A stretch of DNA of 64,000 nucleotides, from contig CAVZNH010000046.1 of the NCBI GenBank assembly GCA_963776505.1, positions 1 to 64,000 on the forward strand. Direction: 5' to 3'. The notes under the pieces are model-generated. The model saw nothing but the letters and a program-made list of their open reading frames with translations. It was not told the DNA's origin and searched no databases. Below are positions 36,925-47,239 of this stretch, piece after piece (the stretch's first letter is position 1; every line of letters starts with the position of its first letter). Source of the DNA: JAMXLO01 sp963776505. Lineage in GTDB: Bacteria > Pseudomonadota > Alphaproteobacteria > Acetobacterales > Acetobacteraceae. The position numbers and the translations under genes were made by a program.

Positions 36925-37887
36925 ATGAAATGGGCGGCGCGTATTTTGATGTTTGCTGCTGCTGCACTCGGCCTCTCGCCCGTCCCGAATGTGGCATTGG
37001 CTGCCGGCAGACCGAACATACTACTGATCCTCGCCGACGACATGGGCTATTCGGATACAAGCCCATACGGCAGCGAGATCTTTACACACCACATCGCTCG
37101 CTTGGCTGCGCAGGGCATGATGTTCACAAACTTTCATGTCGCCGCCTACTGCGCGCCGACCCGCGGCATGGTGTTGACGGCGTCGATAATCATATCGTCG
37201 GTCTCGGCAACATGATCGAGCTAACCGCCGACAATCAGGCGGGTAAGCCTGGTTACGAAGGCTACCTCAACGGGCGCGCTGCCACCATTGCGACGATGTT
37301 GCGCAACGTCGGCTATCACACCTACATGGCTGGCAAGTGGCACCTTGGAAAGACGCCGGAATCGATTCCCGCGGCTCAGGGGTTTGAGAAGTCCATCGGC
37401 GTGCTGGAGGGCGGGGCCGACAACTGGGAGAACAAGTCCTATTCGCCCGGATACAAGTCCGTGCACTTCTTCGATGGCCGCGAGGAGCTGCGACTGCCGG
37501 CGGATTTCTACTCAAGCAGATTCCATGCGGACAAGATGATGGGCGACATCGACGAGAACGCCGCTGATGGCAAACCCTTCTTCGGCTACCTCGCGTTCCA
37601 GGCGGTGCATCAGCCGCACCAGGCTCCCGCTGAGTTCACTGCTCGATACATATCGACCTACCAGGCGGGCTGGTCGGCGTATGGCGACGGAAAGTGGCGG
37701 CTCTATCGATCTACGCACCGACCCAACCGAGTCGCACGACCTCACCTCATCGCATCCGGAGCTCGCGAGAAGCATGTCCGCCGACTACACCGGCTACGTG
37801 AAGAAGAACGGTGTGGTGGAGGTGCCGGACGACTACAACGTCATCGGGCAGGCACAGAATAACGCGGCCCGCAAGACGGAGGGATAA
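36925..37887 (+). pseudogene. Sulfatase remnant (frameshifts and internal deletion)
   Basis: The start (GGGAGGAGCGGTC ahead of the ATG) has a Sec signal (MKWAARILMFAAAALGL … ALAA), the metal motif ILADDMGYSD and a canonical formylglycine site CAPTRG. The frame shifts near 37170 and continues (NVGYHTYMAGKWHLG, FFGYLAFQAVHQPHQAP). After TYQAGW the sequence jumps to the C-terminal segment AYGDGKWRLY, then DLRTDPTESHDL in another frame, ending GQAQNNAARKTEG. About 200 central residues of a normal sulfatase are missing. Unlike simple frameshifts elsewhere, the deletion marks real decay or misassembly. Confidence 0.82.
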
Positions 37888-38022
37888 GCGCGCCGGTCCA
37901 CCGGGATGCGTTTCCACACCCTCCACTGCCCCCTCCCGCGAGGGGAGGGGGTGCGTTCCCCGGGGATGGGCATGTCGAGTCAACATTGTCTACAAAACTA
38001 TCATGCGTCAGATTATCAGGTG

Positions 38023-38571
38023 ATGCTCCGTACTTCGATGCGCCTCTGGCTCACGGCCCTGGCTGCGCTGGCGCCGCTGCAGGCAGTCTCGCAGCAACCG
38101 CTGTCGCCGCCCGACGTCATTCTGGTCGATCAGGACGGCGTACGGCACCGCTTCGTCAGCGATCTGATCGAGGGCAGGATCGCCGTGATCAGTTTCGTGT
38201 TCACCGGGTGCACGACGATCTGCTCGCCTGTCGGCGCGAACATGGGTGCGCTCGATGCGCTGCTGGGCGGGCAGGTTGGAAGCCGGGTCAGCCTGCTCTC
38301 CGTCACGCTCGATCCATTCAATGATTCGCCGGAGCGTCTCGCCAAGTGGCGACGGCAGTTCGACGACAAACCCGGCTGGCGCTTGCTGACCGGAGCTCCG
38401 GAGCAGGTGGATCGTGTGCTGTACGCGATGCGACAGAGCGAGACCGACATCGCGCAGCATGATGCCATTCTGTGGGTCGGCGATCCTCGTACGAAGACCT
38501 GGACGCGGGTCTCCTCGCTTGCCGCGCCGGAGACGATTGCCACCCTGATCAGGCGCATGGAGGATGAATGA
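38023..38571 (+). CDS. SCO1/SenC-family copper chaperone (first copy)
   Basis: 182 residues with a Sec-type start (MRLWLTALAALAPLQAVS). The thioredoxin-like fold carries the copper site C63xxxC67 (TGCTTICSP) and H146 (AQHDAILW). SCO proteins deliver copper to, or reduce the copper-ligating cysteines of, CuA-type oxidase subunits. No cytochrome oxidase genes lie nearby; the copper enzyme in the region is the giant multicopper oxidase at 50.6-56.3 kb. The stop overlaps the start of the second SCO gene (ATGA). Confidence 0.88.
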   Translation: MLRTSMRLWLTALAALAPLQAVSQQPLSPPDVILVDQDGVRHRFVSDLIEGRIAVISFVFTGCTTICSPVGANMGALDALLGGQVGSRVSLLSVTLDPFNDSPERLAKWRRQFDDKPGWRLLTGAPEQVDRVLYAMRQSETDIAQHDAILWVGDPRTKTWTRVSSLAAPETIATLIRRMEDE

Positions 38572-39143
38572 TCGGACGCTGCCTTGTCGCTGTCCTGGCA
38601 CTTCTGCTGACGGCTGCCGACGCACCGTCGCCGCAGGCAATGCGCCAGTCCGGCACCGAGAAGTGGTTTGGTGGCCTGACGCTCGTCGACCAGGACGGCC
38701 TACGCGTCCGCCTCTATGAGGACCTGATGGCGGGGCACGTCGTCGTCGTGAATGCCTTTTACACCGGCTGCCGCGCGGCCTGCCCGCAGGTGATGGGAAC
38801 GCTGGCGGACCTGCGCGCGCAGCTTGCGATCGACGGTCTTGCGGCGCGCTTCATCTCCATCACCGTCGATCCCGAACACGACACCCCGGACCGGCTCGCC
38901 CTTTATGCCCGCGCGATGCACGCTGATGCTGACTGGCGCATGCTGAGCGGCGATCCGGCAACCGTTCGCGCGGCGCTGCACAAGTTCGGCCTGGACACCA
39001 ACCCGGACGATCCGGCGGACCACCTGAATGTGCTCTATATGGCCAATTTGCGCACCGGGTTGTGGGAGAAGGCATACAGCCTGGCACCACTCGAGAGCCT
39101 CGCGCAGCTCCTGCGGCGGGTCGATAGCGACCACGGCCCCTGA
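38568..39143 (+). CDS. SCO1/SenC-family copper chaperone (second copy)
   Basis: 191 residues with an N-terminal signal (IGRCLVAVLALLLTAADA). Copper site C68xxxC72 (YTGCRAACPQV) and H152 (ADHLNVLYM). It overlaps the first SCO gene by four bases, so the two are translationally coupled. Two different SCO copies in tandem suggest two steps (copper delivery and thiol reduction) or two client sites. The gap to the next gene (256 bases) holds no supported feature. Confidence 0.88.
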   Translation: MIGRCLVAVLALLLTAADAPSPQAMRQSGTEKWFGGLTLVDQDGLRVRLYEDLMAGHVVVVNAFYTGCRAACPQVMGTLADLRAQLAIDGLAARFISITVDPEHDTPDRLALYARAMHADADWRMLSGDPATVRAALHKFGLDTNPDDPADHLNVLYMANLRTGLWEKAYSLAPLESLAQLLRRVDSDHGP

Positions 39144-39399
39144 GGGGTGGTTCATCTGTTTTACCGGATTCTTTGCCCCCAATATTCGCAGAATCTGTTC
39201 ACTACATCACAGAGTGACGCGCTCGCACGCAATATATCAGCGGCAGCAAGTTAGGAACCTACGCAGCACATCTGTCCTTACCATTGGGAAGCCCGTTATC
39301 GCGCGAGCGGTATGAGCACGCGATTGGCATGCCATAGGTTGCCGCCCCGTGTTTAGGTGGCTCCGACGACTGTCACTCGCTCCACAGGGAACCACAGTC

Positions 39400-40593
39400 A
39401 TGCCGTCGAAGTTCTCGCAGACCACGCGATCCCTGGCGAATGACAGATCACCCGCGCCGATCCTTGCCTGGCTCCTTGCAACGGTCTTGCTCTGCGTCTG
39501 GTCGATCTGGTTCTTCTTTGCCAACGTGACAGTCTGCGAGACCTCCAGAAGGGCTCGTCTTGAGGTCATACAGCTTCCGCACCACGTGGCCTCCTCCCTG
39601 TCGGGACGGATCGTATCGACATCGGTCGCCATCGGACAAACGGTGTTCAAGAACCAGGAGCTGATCGAGCTTGATGCGAGCGCAGACAAGCTCCGGCTCA
39701 CCGAAGAGGAGACCAGACTGACGGCTCTGCCTCCACAAATCGCAGCAATGCGGGCAGAACTTGCCTCCTTGGAGCAGGCCAGGGATGACGACATTCACGC
39801 GACCCAGGCTGCACTTGATGCAGCAGGCGCCCGGCTCAAGGAAGCCGATGCGACGATCAGATTCGCAAGGAGCAACGCAAGCCGGCTGAGAAAGCAAAGC
39901 GCCGTCGGTGGTGTCGCGGAAATCGACGCGCTACGGGCGGCGTCGGAGGCCGACAAGCTGAGTGCCGCAAAAGACGCGCTGACGGCGGATCAGAAGAGCC
40001 TGGAACAGAACCGGCAGATGCGCGCCAATGAGGCGCAGGCACGCATCGAGAATTTGCAACGCTCGCTCGTCTCGCTAGAAGGCGAAAGCGCGACGAGGCG
40101 CGCGACCATCACGCGGATCCAGCAGACGATCGATCAGCACGTCATCCGCGCGCCAGTCTCCGGCCGGGTCGGCGATGCCATTCCTCTGTATACGGGTGCG
40201 TATATCACAGAAGGACAGCGGCTCTTCTCTGTGGTGCCGCCGGGCGAACTCATGATCGTCGGTGATTTCGATCCTGCCTCGGCGATCGGGCGCGTGCGCC
40301 CGGGTCAGCCTGCGACGATGCGTCTCGACGGGTTTCCATGGGCGCAATTCGGCAGCATCGCCGCGACGGTCAGCGAGGTCGCGACAGAGCGACGCGACGG
40401 TACGATCCGGGTCGAGTTCCGCCCTGCCCCTTCCGGCAATCCTGCCAGCATCATGCAGCACGGCGCCTCCGGCGTGATAGAGGTCGCTGTGGAGCAGACT
40501 GCGCCTGCCTTCCTCGTCTTCCGCGCCGCCGGCCTGCTCCTTTCGGGGACCGGGCGGCCGGCGACGGCCAGTCTCGCCGATCTCGCAAAGTGA
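39400..40593 (+). CDS. HlyD/NHLM-type membrane-fusion (adaptor) protein
   Basis: 397 residues from ATG 39400; an in-frame GTG at 39349 is an alternative. One N-terminal membrane segment (ILAWLLATVLLCVWSIWFFF), a lipoyl half-motif (LSGRIVSTSVAIGQTVFKNQ), a long coiled-coil hairpin (residues about 85-230) and the matching lipoyl half (HVIRAPVSGRVGDAIPLYTG), then a beta-barrel domain. It links an inner-membrane ABC exporter to an outer-membrane channel. Its stop overlaps the start of the C39-ABC gene, and the gene order adaptor, peptidase-ABC, second ABC matches NHLM-type peptide exporters. Confidence 0.88.
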   Translation: MPSKFSQTTRSLANDRSPAPILAWLLATVLLCVWSIWFFFANVTVCETSRRARLEVIQLPHHVASSLSGRIVSTSVAIGQTVFKNQELIELDASADKLRLTEEETRLTALPPQIAAMRAELASLEQARDDDIHATQAALDAAGARLKEADATIRFARSNASRLRKQSAVGGVAEIDALRAASEADKLSAAKDALTADQKSLEQNRQMRANEAQARIENLQRSLVSLEGESATRRATITRIQQTIDQHVIRAPVSGRVGDAIPLYTGAYITEGQRLFSVVPPGELMIVGDFDPASAIGRVRPGQPATMRLDGFPWAQFGSIAATVSEVATERRDGTIRVEFRPAPSGNPASIMQHGASGVIEVAVEQTAPAFLVFRAAGLLLSGTGRPATASLADLAK

Positions 40594-43274
40594 AGGCCGG
40601 CCGCGTGTCGCGCAAATTTCTTGTGCCCGAGGTCGTCCAGATCTCGACGATGGACTGCGGACCCGCAGCATTGAAATGCCTGCTGGAAGGATTCGGCATT
40701 CCGGTCAGCTATGGAAGGTTGCGCGAAGCCTGCCAGACCGATGTCGATGGTACGTCGATAGACACGATCGAGACAGTCGCCAATCAGCTCGGTGTCGACG
40801 CGGAGCAGATGATGCTGCCCGCCGAGCATCTATTCCAGCCTGACGCAGCTGCGTTGCCCGCGTTGATTGTCGTCCGCCATCCCAGCGGCGGCACGCATTT
40901 CGTGGTGATCTGGCGTCAGTTGGGTGGCTGGCTGCAGCTTATGGACCCCGCGATAGGGCGTCGCTGGGTCCGACGCTCCCGCTTCATCAAGGACCTTTAC
41001 AGCCACGAGACGGGTGTGCCGGCAGATGAGTGGCGAAGCTGGGCCGGTTCCGACGAATTCCTGCAGCCGTTGCGGCAACGGCTGGCACAGATCGGTGCTG
41101 TGGGCAGCGTAGCGGCCGAGCTGTCGGAAAAGGCCTTGGCAGACCCTGGCTGGCTGAGCCTTGGCGCGCTCGATGCAGGCGTACGCCTGGTGCAATCCGT
41201 GATCGATGCCGAAGGGCTCGTCGCCGGCCCGTCGGCCATCCGCCTACTCAACGTGCTGTTCAATGCCACGCGGTCCAGCACGTTCGACATCTTCGACGTC
41301 ATTCCGCCGCCTTACTGGGCGGTCAGGCCGGACCTGAACAGCGCTGACCCCGTCGAGCTGCGCCTGACCTTGCGCGGCGCGGTGCTGATCAGAATAGCCG
41401 GTCGTCAAACGCACGGCATGGCCCAGCCCGTCGAATCAAATGCACCGCTGTCGGCCGAACTCGAGGCAGCGTTGCGAGAACCGCCGACCAGACCGCTCAG
41501 GGACCTGTGCAAACTCATGAGCGATGAAGGTGCGGTCAGGCCGCTCGTCCTGATTGCGGCACTCGTCGGCGCCGGTACGACCTTGCTGGTCGAGACGCTG
41601 CTGTTTCGTGCGATGTTGGATGTTTCGAGCCAGCTCAACCTCGGCGGCCAGCGGCTGGCGGCAGTCGCGGCGCTGCTGATCTTCGCAGCGTTGCTGCTTT
41701 TGATTCAGGTGCCCATCGTCACCGAATCGCTAAGGCTTGGGCGGCAGACAGAAATCCGGTTGCGCATGGCGCTACTCCGCAAGATGCCGCGACTGGTGGA
41801 TCGCTATTTTCAAAGCCGGCCGATCTCCGATATGGCCGATCGCAGTCACGGCATTCATGTCGCGCGCCAATTGCCCGGTCTGGCCGTCCATCTGCTGCAG
41901 GGTCTGTTCGAACTGCTGGCGACGCTTGCCGGTACGATCCTGATCGACCCGCAAGACGCGCTCCTGGCGATCACGCTCGTCGTCGTGGCACTCGGCATCC
42001 CGGTGGCGGCACAGTCGATGGTGGGGGAACGCGATCTTCGTGTACGTAATCACAGCGCGGCGCTAGGAGGATTTTATCTGGACACGCTGCTCGGTCTGGT
42101 TCCGGTGCGCGCACATCGGGCCGAGCGAGCGGTGCGACGGCAGCATGAAAGCTTGCTTGTCGAATGGGCGCGCGCCTCTCGTCGTCGGCTCACCGCGACG
42201 ACATGCCTCGATGGTGCGCAGTCGCTGGTCTGCCTGGCGCTGGCGGGCGCATTGTTGTTCACCCGTTTCATGCGGACCTGGTCTGTCAGCGGCGGTGATC
42301 TGCTGTTGGTTTACTGGACCCTGAAGCTGCCCTCCATCGCCCACACCCTGGCGATTCTCGCGCAGCAGGTGCCGATACAACGCAACGTGCTGGCGCGATT
42401 GATGGAGCCTTTGTCCGCGCCTGAAGAGGAATTGCACAGCGCGCCCCCGCCCTCCGCCGACGCAATATCCGCTCCCGTTTCGATTGCCATCAGGGATGGC
42501 GCCGTCGTAGCGGCTGGGCATCGGATCCTGCGCGACATCAACCTGACGATCAGCCCCGGTGAACACGTCGCCATCGTTGGTGCATCCGGCGCGGGGAAGT
42601 CCTCGCTGATCGGTCTGCTGTTGGGCTGGCACCGGCTCGCGGCCGGGACGCTCGAAGTGGACGGCATGCCGATCACGACCGCGACGCTCGAGCAGTTGCG
42701 GCGAAACACGGCATGGGTCGATCCCGCGATCCAGATCTGGAACCGGAGCTTCGTCGACAATCTCGGCTACAGTTCGGCAGACGCAGCGCTGGACCGCATC
42801 GGCGAGGCGCTGGATACCGCGTCACTCAAGAATGTGCTGCGCAACCTTCCCGATGGACTGCAGACAAGGCTCGGTGAAGGCGGTGCGCTGATCTCGGGCG
42901 GTGAGGGACAGCGTGTGCGTCTTGGCCGCGCATTTGCGCAGCGGGATGTGCGGCTCGCACTGCTCGATGAACCCTTCCGCGGCATGGACCGTGACCGCCG
43001 ACATAGCCTGCTCGTTGATATTCGGCGGCGATGGCACGGCGTGACGCTGCTCTGCGTGACCCATGACGTCGGCGAGACGCGATTGTTCGATCGGGTTCTG
43101 GTGGTCGATGACGGGCGGATCGTCGAGGACGAGCATCCAGACCGGCTGGCTGCGGCGCCGTCGCGATATCGACAGTTGCTGGACGCGGAGGGCGATGTCC
43201 TCGGCCAGCTTTGGGAAAGCGGCTACTGGCGCCGCGTGGCGATCCGCAACGGCCGAGTGCACGGGGCCGCATGA
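40590..43274 (+). CDS. Peptidase-containing ABC exporter (C39 domain, NHLM-like)
   Basis: 894 residues from GTG 40590 (GTGA overlap with the adaptor stop; GTG 40605 is an alternative). The N-terminal C39 peptidase is complete: C23 (STMDCGPAALKC), H103 (GTHFVVIW) and D119 (LQLMDPAIGR). About 200 further residues separate it from a membrane domain of about six segments, then an ATPase with Walker A GASGAGKSS, signature ISGGEGQRVRLGRA, Walker B ALLDEPFRGMD and H-loop VTHD. Such proteins cut the leader from a peptide, usually after a double glycine, and export the rest. Confidence 0.92.
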   Translation: MKAGRVSRKFLVPEVVQISTMDCGPAALKCLLEGFGIPVSYGRLREACQTDVDGTSIDTIETVANQLGVDAEQMMLPAEHLFQPDAAALPALIVVRHPSGGTHFVVIWRQLGGWLQLMDPAIGRRWVRRSRFIKDLYSHETGVPADEWRSWAGSDEFLQPLRQRLAQIGAVGSVAAELSEKALADPGWLSLGALDAGVRLVQSVIDAEGLVAGPSAIRLLNVLFNATRSSTFDIFDVIPPPYWAVRPDLNSADPVELRLTLRGAVLIRIAGRQTHGMAQPVESNAPLSAELEAALREPPTRPLRDLCKLMSDEGAVRPLVLIAALVGAGTTLLVETLLFRAMLDVSSQLNLGGQRLAAVAALLIFAALLLLIQVPIVTESLRLGRQTEIRLRMALLRKMPRLVDRYFQSRPISDMADRSHGIHVARQLPGLAVHLLQGLFELLATLAGTILIDPQDALLAITLVVVALGIPVAAQSMVGERDLRVRNHSAALGGFYLDTLLGLVPVRAHRAERAVRRQHESLLVEWARASRRRLTATTCLDGAQSLVCLALAGALLFTRFMRTWSVSGGDLLLVYWTLKLPSIAHTLAILAQQVPIQRNVLARLMEPLSAPEEELHSAPPPSADAISAPVSIAIRDGAVVAAGHRILRDINLTISPGEHVAIVGASGAGKSSLIGLLLGWHRLAAGTLEVDGMPITTATLEQLRRNTAWVDPAIQIWNRSFVDNLGYSSADAALDRIGEALDTASLKNVLRNLPDGLQTRLGEGGALISGGEGQRVRLGRAFAQRDVRLALLDEPFRGMDRDRRHSLLVDIRRRWHGVTLLCVTHDVGETRLFDRVLVVDDGRIVEDEHPDRLAAAPSRYRQLLDAEGDVLGQLWESGYWRRVAIRNGRVHGAA

Positions 43275-45455
43275 TGGACGGACCGGATCTCAGGCCTGCC
43301 ACGCATACGGCCCTTGCATGGGCCGGCCATGATGAGGACCTTATCAGCCTGAGCTGGCCACGAGAGCAGTTGGCGCAGGCGCTGGAGGCGTTGGCTGCGC
43401 GCACCGCGTTGCGGAGCGCGGCTGGAGGCGCGATCGGCACCCCCGATATTCCGCAGCCGGGAGCGTTGGATCACGCAGGCAACTGGATCGAATGGGCGGC
43501 GGGCTGCCTCGAACTCGAGGCGGAGCCGGTGGAGTTTCCGGTTCCCGATCTCGATCAGGGCCTGTTGCAGGCATGTCCGTTGGTGCTCGCGCTCCCCGTC
43601 ACAGGCGGAGCCCGGTTTCTGCTGCTGCTAAAGGCAAAACGCGATTCGATTGCGCTGATCGGTTCCGATCTGCGCCTTCACTGGCGTCGCGTGCGCACAA
43701 TCTCGGCCGCCGCCAGCGCTCAGTTCGGCGCACCGATGGTTCGCGACCTCGATCAGCTGCTGGAGAACGCCGGTGTCCGTCCCGCTCGACGTGAGCAGGT
43801 CCGATCGGTGATGTTGCGCGAACGGCTGGCCGCCCAGGCGTTCACTGAATGCTGGATGCTCCGTCTGCCGGCGACGGCACCATTCATGGCGCAACTGTCG
43901 CAGGCCGGACTTCTCCGTCGTCTTGGTTGGGTCGTCGCACTGCTGATCGGCATGTATCTGGTCGAGATCAGCGGCTGGGCTCTGATCGGCGCCGCAGTGC
44001 TGAACGGCAGGCTGGACCTCGCGTGGCTCGTCGCGTGGCAGTTGGTGTTGCTATCGGGCATCCCGCTGCGGCTCTCCGCTGGCTGGCTCGAGGCGACCTT
44101 CGCGCTCGATCTCGGGCGTATCCTGAAGCGGCGCCTGCTGGCCGGCGCGCTGCGCATCGACATTGACGCGGTGAGGCATCAGGGCGCCGGCCAGATCATC
44201 GGTCGCGTGATGGAATCGCAGGTGCTGGAGTCGCTGGTACTCGGCGGCGGCATGGCTGTTATCGTCGCGGTCGTGGAACTGGTGTTCGCCGGCTGGATCC
44301 TGTCGGCGGGTGTCGGCGGATACCTGCATCTGCTGGCGCTGCTGATCTGGCTGGCCGCGCTCGCGGCCGCCTGCTGTCGCTACTATCGGCGACTGCGCGT
44401 CTGGTCCACGACGCGTCTCGATATGACGCATGAGCTGGTCGAGCACATGATCGGCCATCGCACGCGGCTCGCGCAGGAACCACCGCATCGGCGTGACGCC
44501 TCAGAGGATCGGATCCTGCGGGACTATCTCGATCTGTCACGCGGGCTGGACAACGCGATCGCGCCGGTCTCGGCAGGCGCCTCTGCCGGTTGGACCATCG
44601 TGGCAATTCTGGCCCTGGCGCCTGCGTTCATCGCCGGCAGCGCCAGCCCGGCTACACTTGCGATCAGTCTGGGCGGCATTCTGATGGCGGCCCGGGCATT
44701 CGCCAGCATCTCCAGCGGCATCACATCCCTCTCGCAGGCCTGTGTCGCCTGGAGCTTGGTGTCCGATCTGTTCCGAGCCGGCGGCGCGCCCGTCGAACCC
44801 GCGGCGGTTCCACCGCCTGCGCAGGCGGGGACGGAGAACGCGCGGCAAAAGGTGCTCGATGTCAGCGATCTGGTCTTCCGCTACCGGCACAGCGGGCGGC
44901 CGATCCTGGACCGGCTCGATCTGACAATCTATCAAGGTGAGCGCATCCTGCTGGAAGGACCCTCCGGCGGAGGCAAGTCCACGCTTGCTGCGCTGATGAC
45001 CGGCCTGCGTCTGCCAGACTCGGGATTGCTGCTGCTGAACGGACTGGACAGGCCGACACTTGGGCTGGGCTGGCATCAACTCGCGACGGAGGCCCCGCAA
45101 TTCCATGAGAACCACATTCTGTCAGGTTCGCTGGCGTTCAATCTGTTGATGGGGCGCAATTGGCCGCCGACGGAGCGACGACCTGGCGATCGCGCAGACG
45201 TTGTGCGTCGAGCTTGGCCTCGGCGGCCTGTTGAGCCGCATGCCGGGCGGCCTGATGCAGCATGTCGGCGAAACCGGCTGGCAGTTGTCGCACGGCGAGC
45301 GCAGCCGTGTCTTTCTCGCGCGCGCCCTGCTGCAGGACGCGTCGCTGACGATCCTGGACGAAAGTTTCGCGGCACTGGACCCAGCCACGTTGAAGACCTG
45401 TCTGCAAAGTGCGGCGGCCCATGCGCGCACGCTCGTGGTCATCGCGCATCCTTAG
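43271..45455 (+). CDS. Second ABC exporter protein (NHLM-like), frameshifted
   Basis: About 728 residues repaired. The start overlaps the preceding stop (ATGA). It has an N-terminal 220-residue domain without peptidase motifs, a transmembrane domain, and an ATPase: Walker A GPSGGGKST, then after a frame change near 45177 the signature LSHGERSRVFLARALL, Walker B LTILDESFAALD and H-loop VVIAHP. This matches the peptidase-less second ABC protein of NHLM bacteriocin systems, probably a heterodimer partner of the C39-ABC protein. Its stop overlaps the convergent outer-membrane channel gene by four bases. Confidence 0.85.
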
Positions 45456-46910
45456 CGAGACGGGGTCTTCTTGTGCTTATGCCGATGCCCAGACCCGTGC
45501 CTTGGCACAGGCGTCCCGACGGTCGGCGCCGAGGCGTCCCAGCCGCCGCCAAGCGCCTTGATGAGACCGACGGTAGCTTGGAAGCGGGCAACGTGGACCA
45601 CCAGCGCCTGGCGCTGGATTCGCAGCTCGTTCCTCTGTGCATCCAGCAGTTCAAACTGGCTCGCCAGACCATCCGCATAGTTCGAGGTGACCAGTGTCGT
45701 CGTGCGAATGGCCGCCTCGGTCGCACGTTTCAACACCACTTCCTGTCTGGCCAGCAGACGCAGCGCGGATAGCTGGTCTTCGACATCCTTGAATGCATTC
45801 AGTATTTGCTGGCCGTAGGCTGCGGCGGCCGCATCGAGGTCGGCGTTCGCCTTCGCAACGCCCGCCAGATAGCGGCCACCGTCGAATATCGGCATCGACA
45901 GCAGGGCAGCGAGCGTCGAGGTTGCCGCCGATGCGGAAAACAACGACCCCAGTGTAGGCGAGGCATATCCGCCGAACGCCGTCAGCGACAGGGTCGGCAG
46001 CCAGCGGTCCTGCGCCACGCCGCTGTGTATCTGTGCGGCGATCATCGCCCGTCGGGCCGCCTCGACATCCGGGCGGCGAACGAGAACTGCCCCTGGAATC
46101 CCTGGCGGAATGTTCGGCAGCGGATCGGAGTGGCTGCTCGGAGAAATGTGGAATGTGGACGGGGCCGCGCCGATCAGCACTGCCAACGCGTGCTCAACCT
46201 CGGCGCGACGCTGGTCCAGCGTGAGCGCTTCTGAGGATAGCGATTCCGCCTCAGTGCGCAGGCGCACAAGCGACAGTTCCGAGGCCAGGCCGGCGCTGAG
46301 CATTCCCTCGGTCAGCCGAACAGTCTTCTGGTACGCCGCCGCCGTGCTTCGGACCAACGCACGTTCGGCATCGAGCGCGCGCAAGGTGAAATATGTCTGC
46401 GCGGTATCGGCCTGAACCAGAAGCCTCGCCGCCCTCAACAGTTCCTCACTCTCGGCAGTGCTCATGGCTGCCGCCTTTGATTCATTCGCCAAGCGGCCGA
46501 ACAGGTCGGCCTCGTATGAAAGATTGCCACCCACGACATAGAGCGGGCCGCTGCTGCTCGCGGCGTTGGTCAGTGTCCCTTCCTCACGCGAGACGTTAAC
46601 GCTGAGCCCAATCACAGGCCATTGCGCGGCAATAGTCGCACGTTGGATTGCGCGTGCCTCATTGAGTCTTGCCAACGCCTGGCCGATGGTGAAGTTGCCA
46701 TAGTTGGCGCGCCTGATCAGGTCATCCAGCGGCGGGTCGGCGAACACGAGCCACCAGGCGCCGTTGCCGGGCATCGTCGGCCGCCGGGCGATGACGTGTT
46801 CCAGGATCCGTTTCGCGAAACGCATCGGGCGCTACCGGAAGTCCACCCGGTTCGGGCGCTTGATGTGCGCATGCTGTCAAGGTGAGGGTGAACAGCAAGG
46901 CGGGGCGCAT
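45452..46910 (-). CDS. Outer-membrane channel lipoprotein (TolC/NodT family), frameshifted
   Basis: A start at 46910 gives a lipoprotein signal MRPALLFTLTLTAC. The frame changes near 46775 and continues GAWWLVFADPPLDDLIRRA with GNFTIGQALARLNEARAI, the standard NodT entry, then two repeats of helix-strand-strand-helix (including WPVIGLSVNVSREEG, RRPDVEAARRAMIAAQIHSG, DRWLPTLSLTAFGGYASPTLG and YADGLASQFELLDAQRNEL). Repaired length is about 485 residues. It would form the trimeric outer-membrane duct for the exporter encoded convergently beside it, completing a type I-like system. Confidence 0.85.
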
Positions 46911-47239
46911 CAGCGCGTAAATGCATACCGATCATTCCAAATGCGAGGTCGTGGCATTCGACTGAACGTCGCAGGGGCGCTGGCGATTGCCATACGCCAT
47001 CGTTGAACAACCACTTCATAATCCGCCCCCCGATTGTTTGAGGACGATCCTAGTTCAAACAGAGCGACCATCCCAATGCCGCTGCGGCGGTTTATCCTGA
47101 GTAGCGTGGCAGTCCTGACACGCATGCTTGCTTGACGTGATGTCTGCCGGTCAGCAGCATCAGGGCGCGTGCGGCGTCACTGCCTGTAGTTCTGCTCTGC
47201 GGTGCGCAACGCGACCGAGGTCGTCGGAAAGTCGGATCG
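46911..47239. other. Divergent promoter region, no gene seen
   Basis: 329 bases between the divergent channel and cytochrome c genes. No frame here has a start signal or family likeness. It should hold promoters for both directions, but no consensus elements are clear enough to place. Confidence 0.5.

Noticed and set aside
37919..37952. GC hairpin after the broken sulfatase as a terminator
   Set aside because: The inverted C/G runs are clear but no T-run follows, so it is only a possible hairpin.
38023..39143. SCO genes as part of a cytochrome oxidase operon
   Set aside because: No oxidase subunit or heme-synthesis gene lies nearby; the copper enzyme in the region is the multicopper oxidase.
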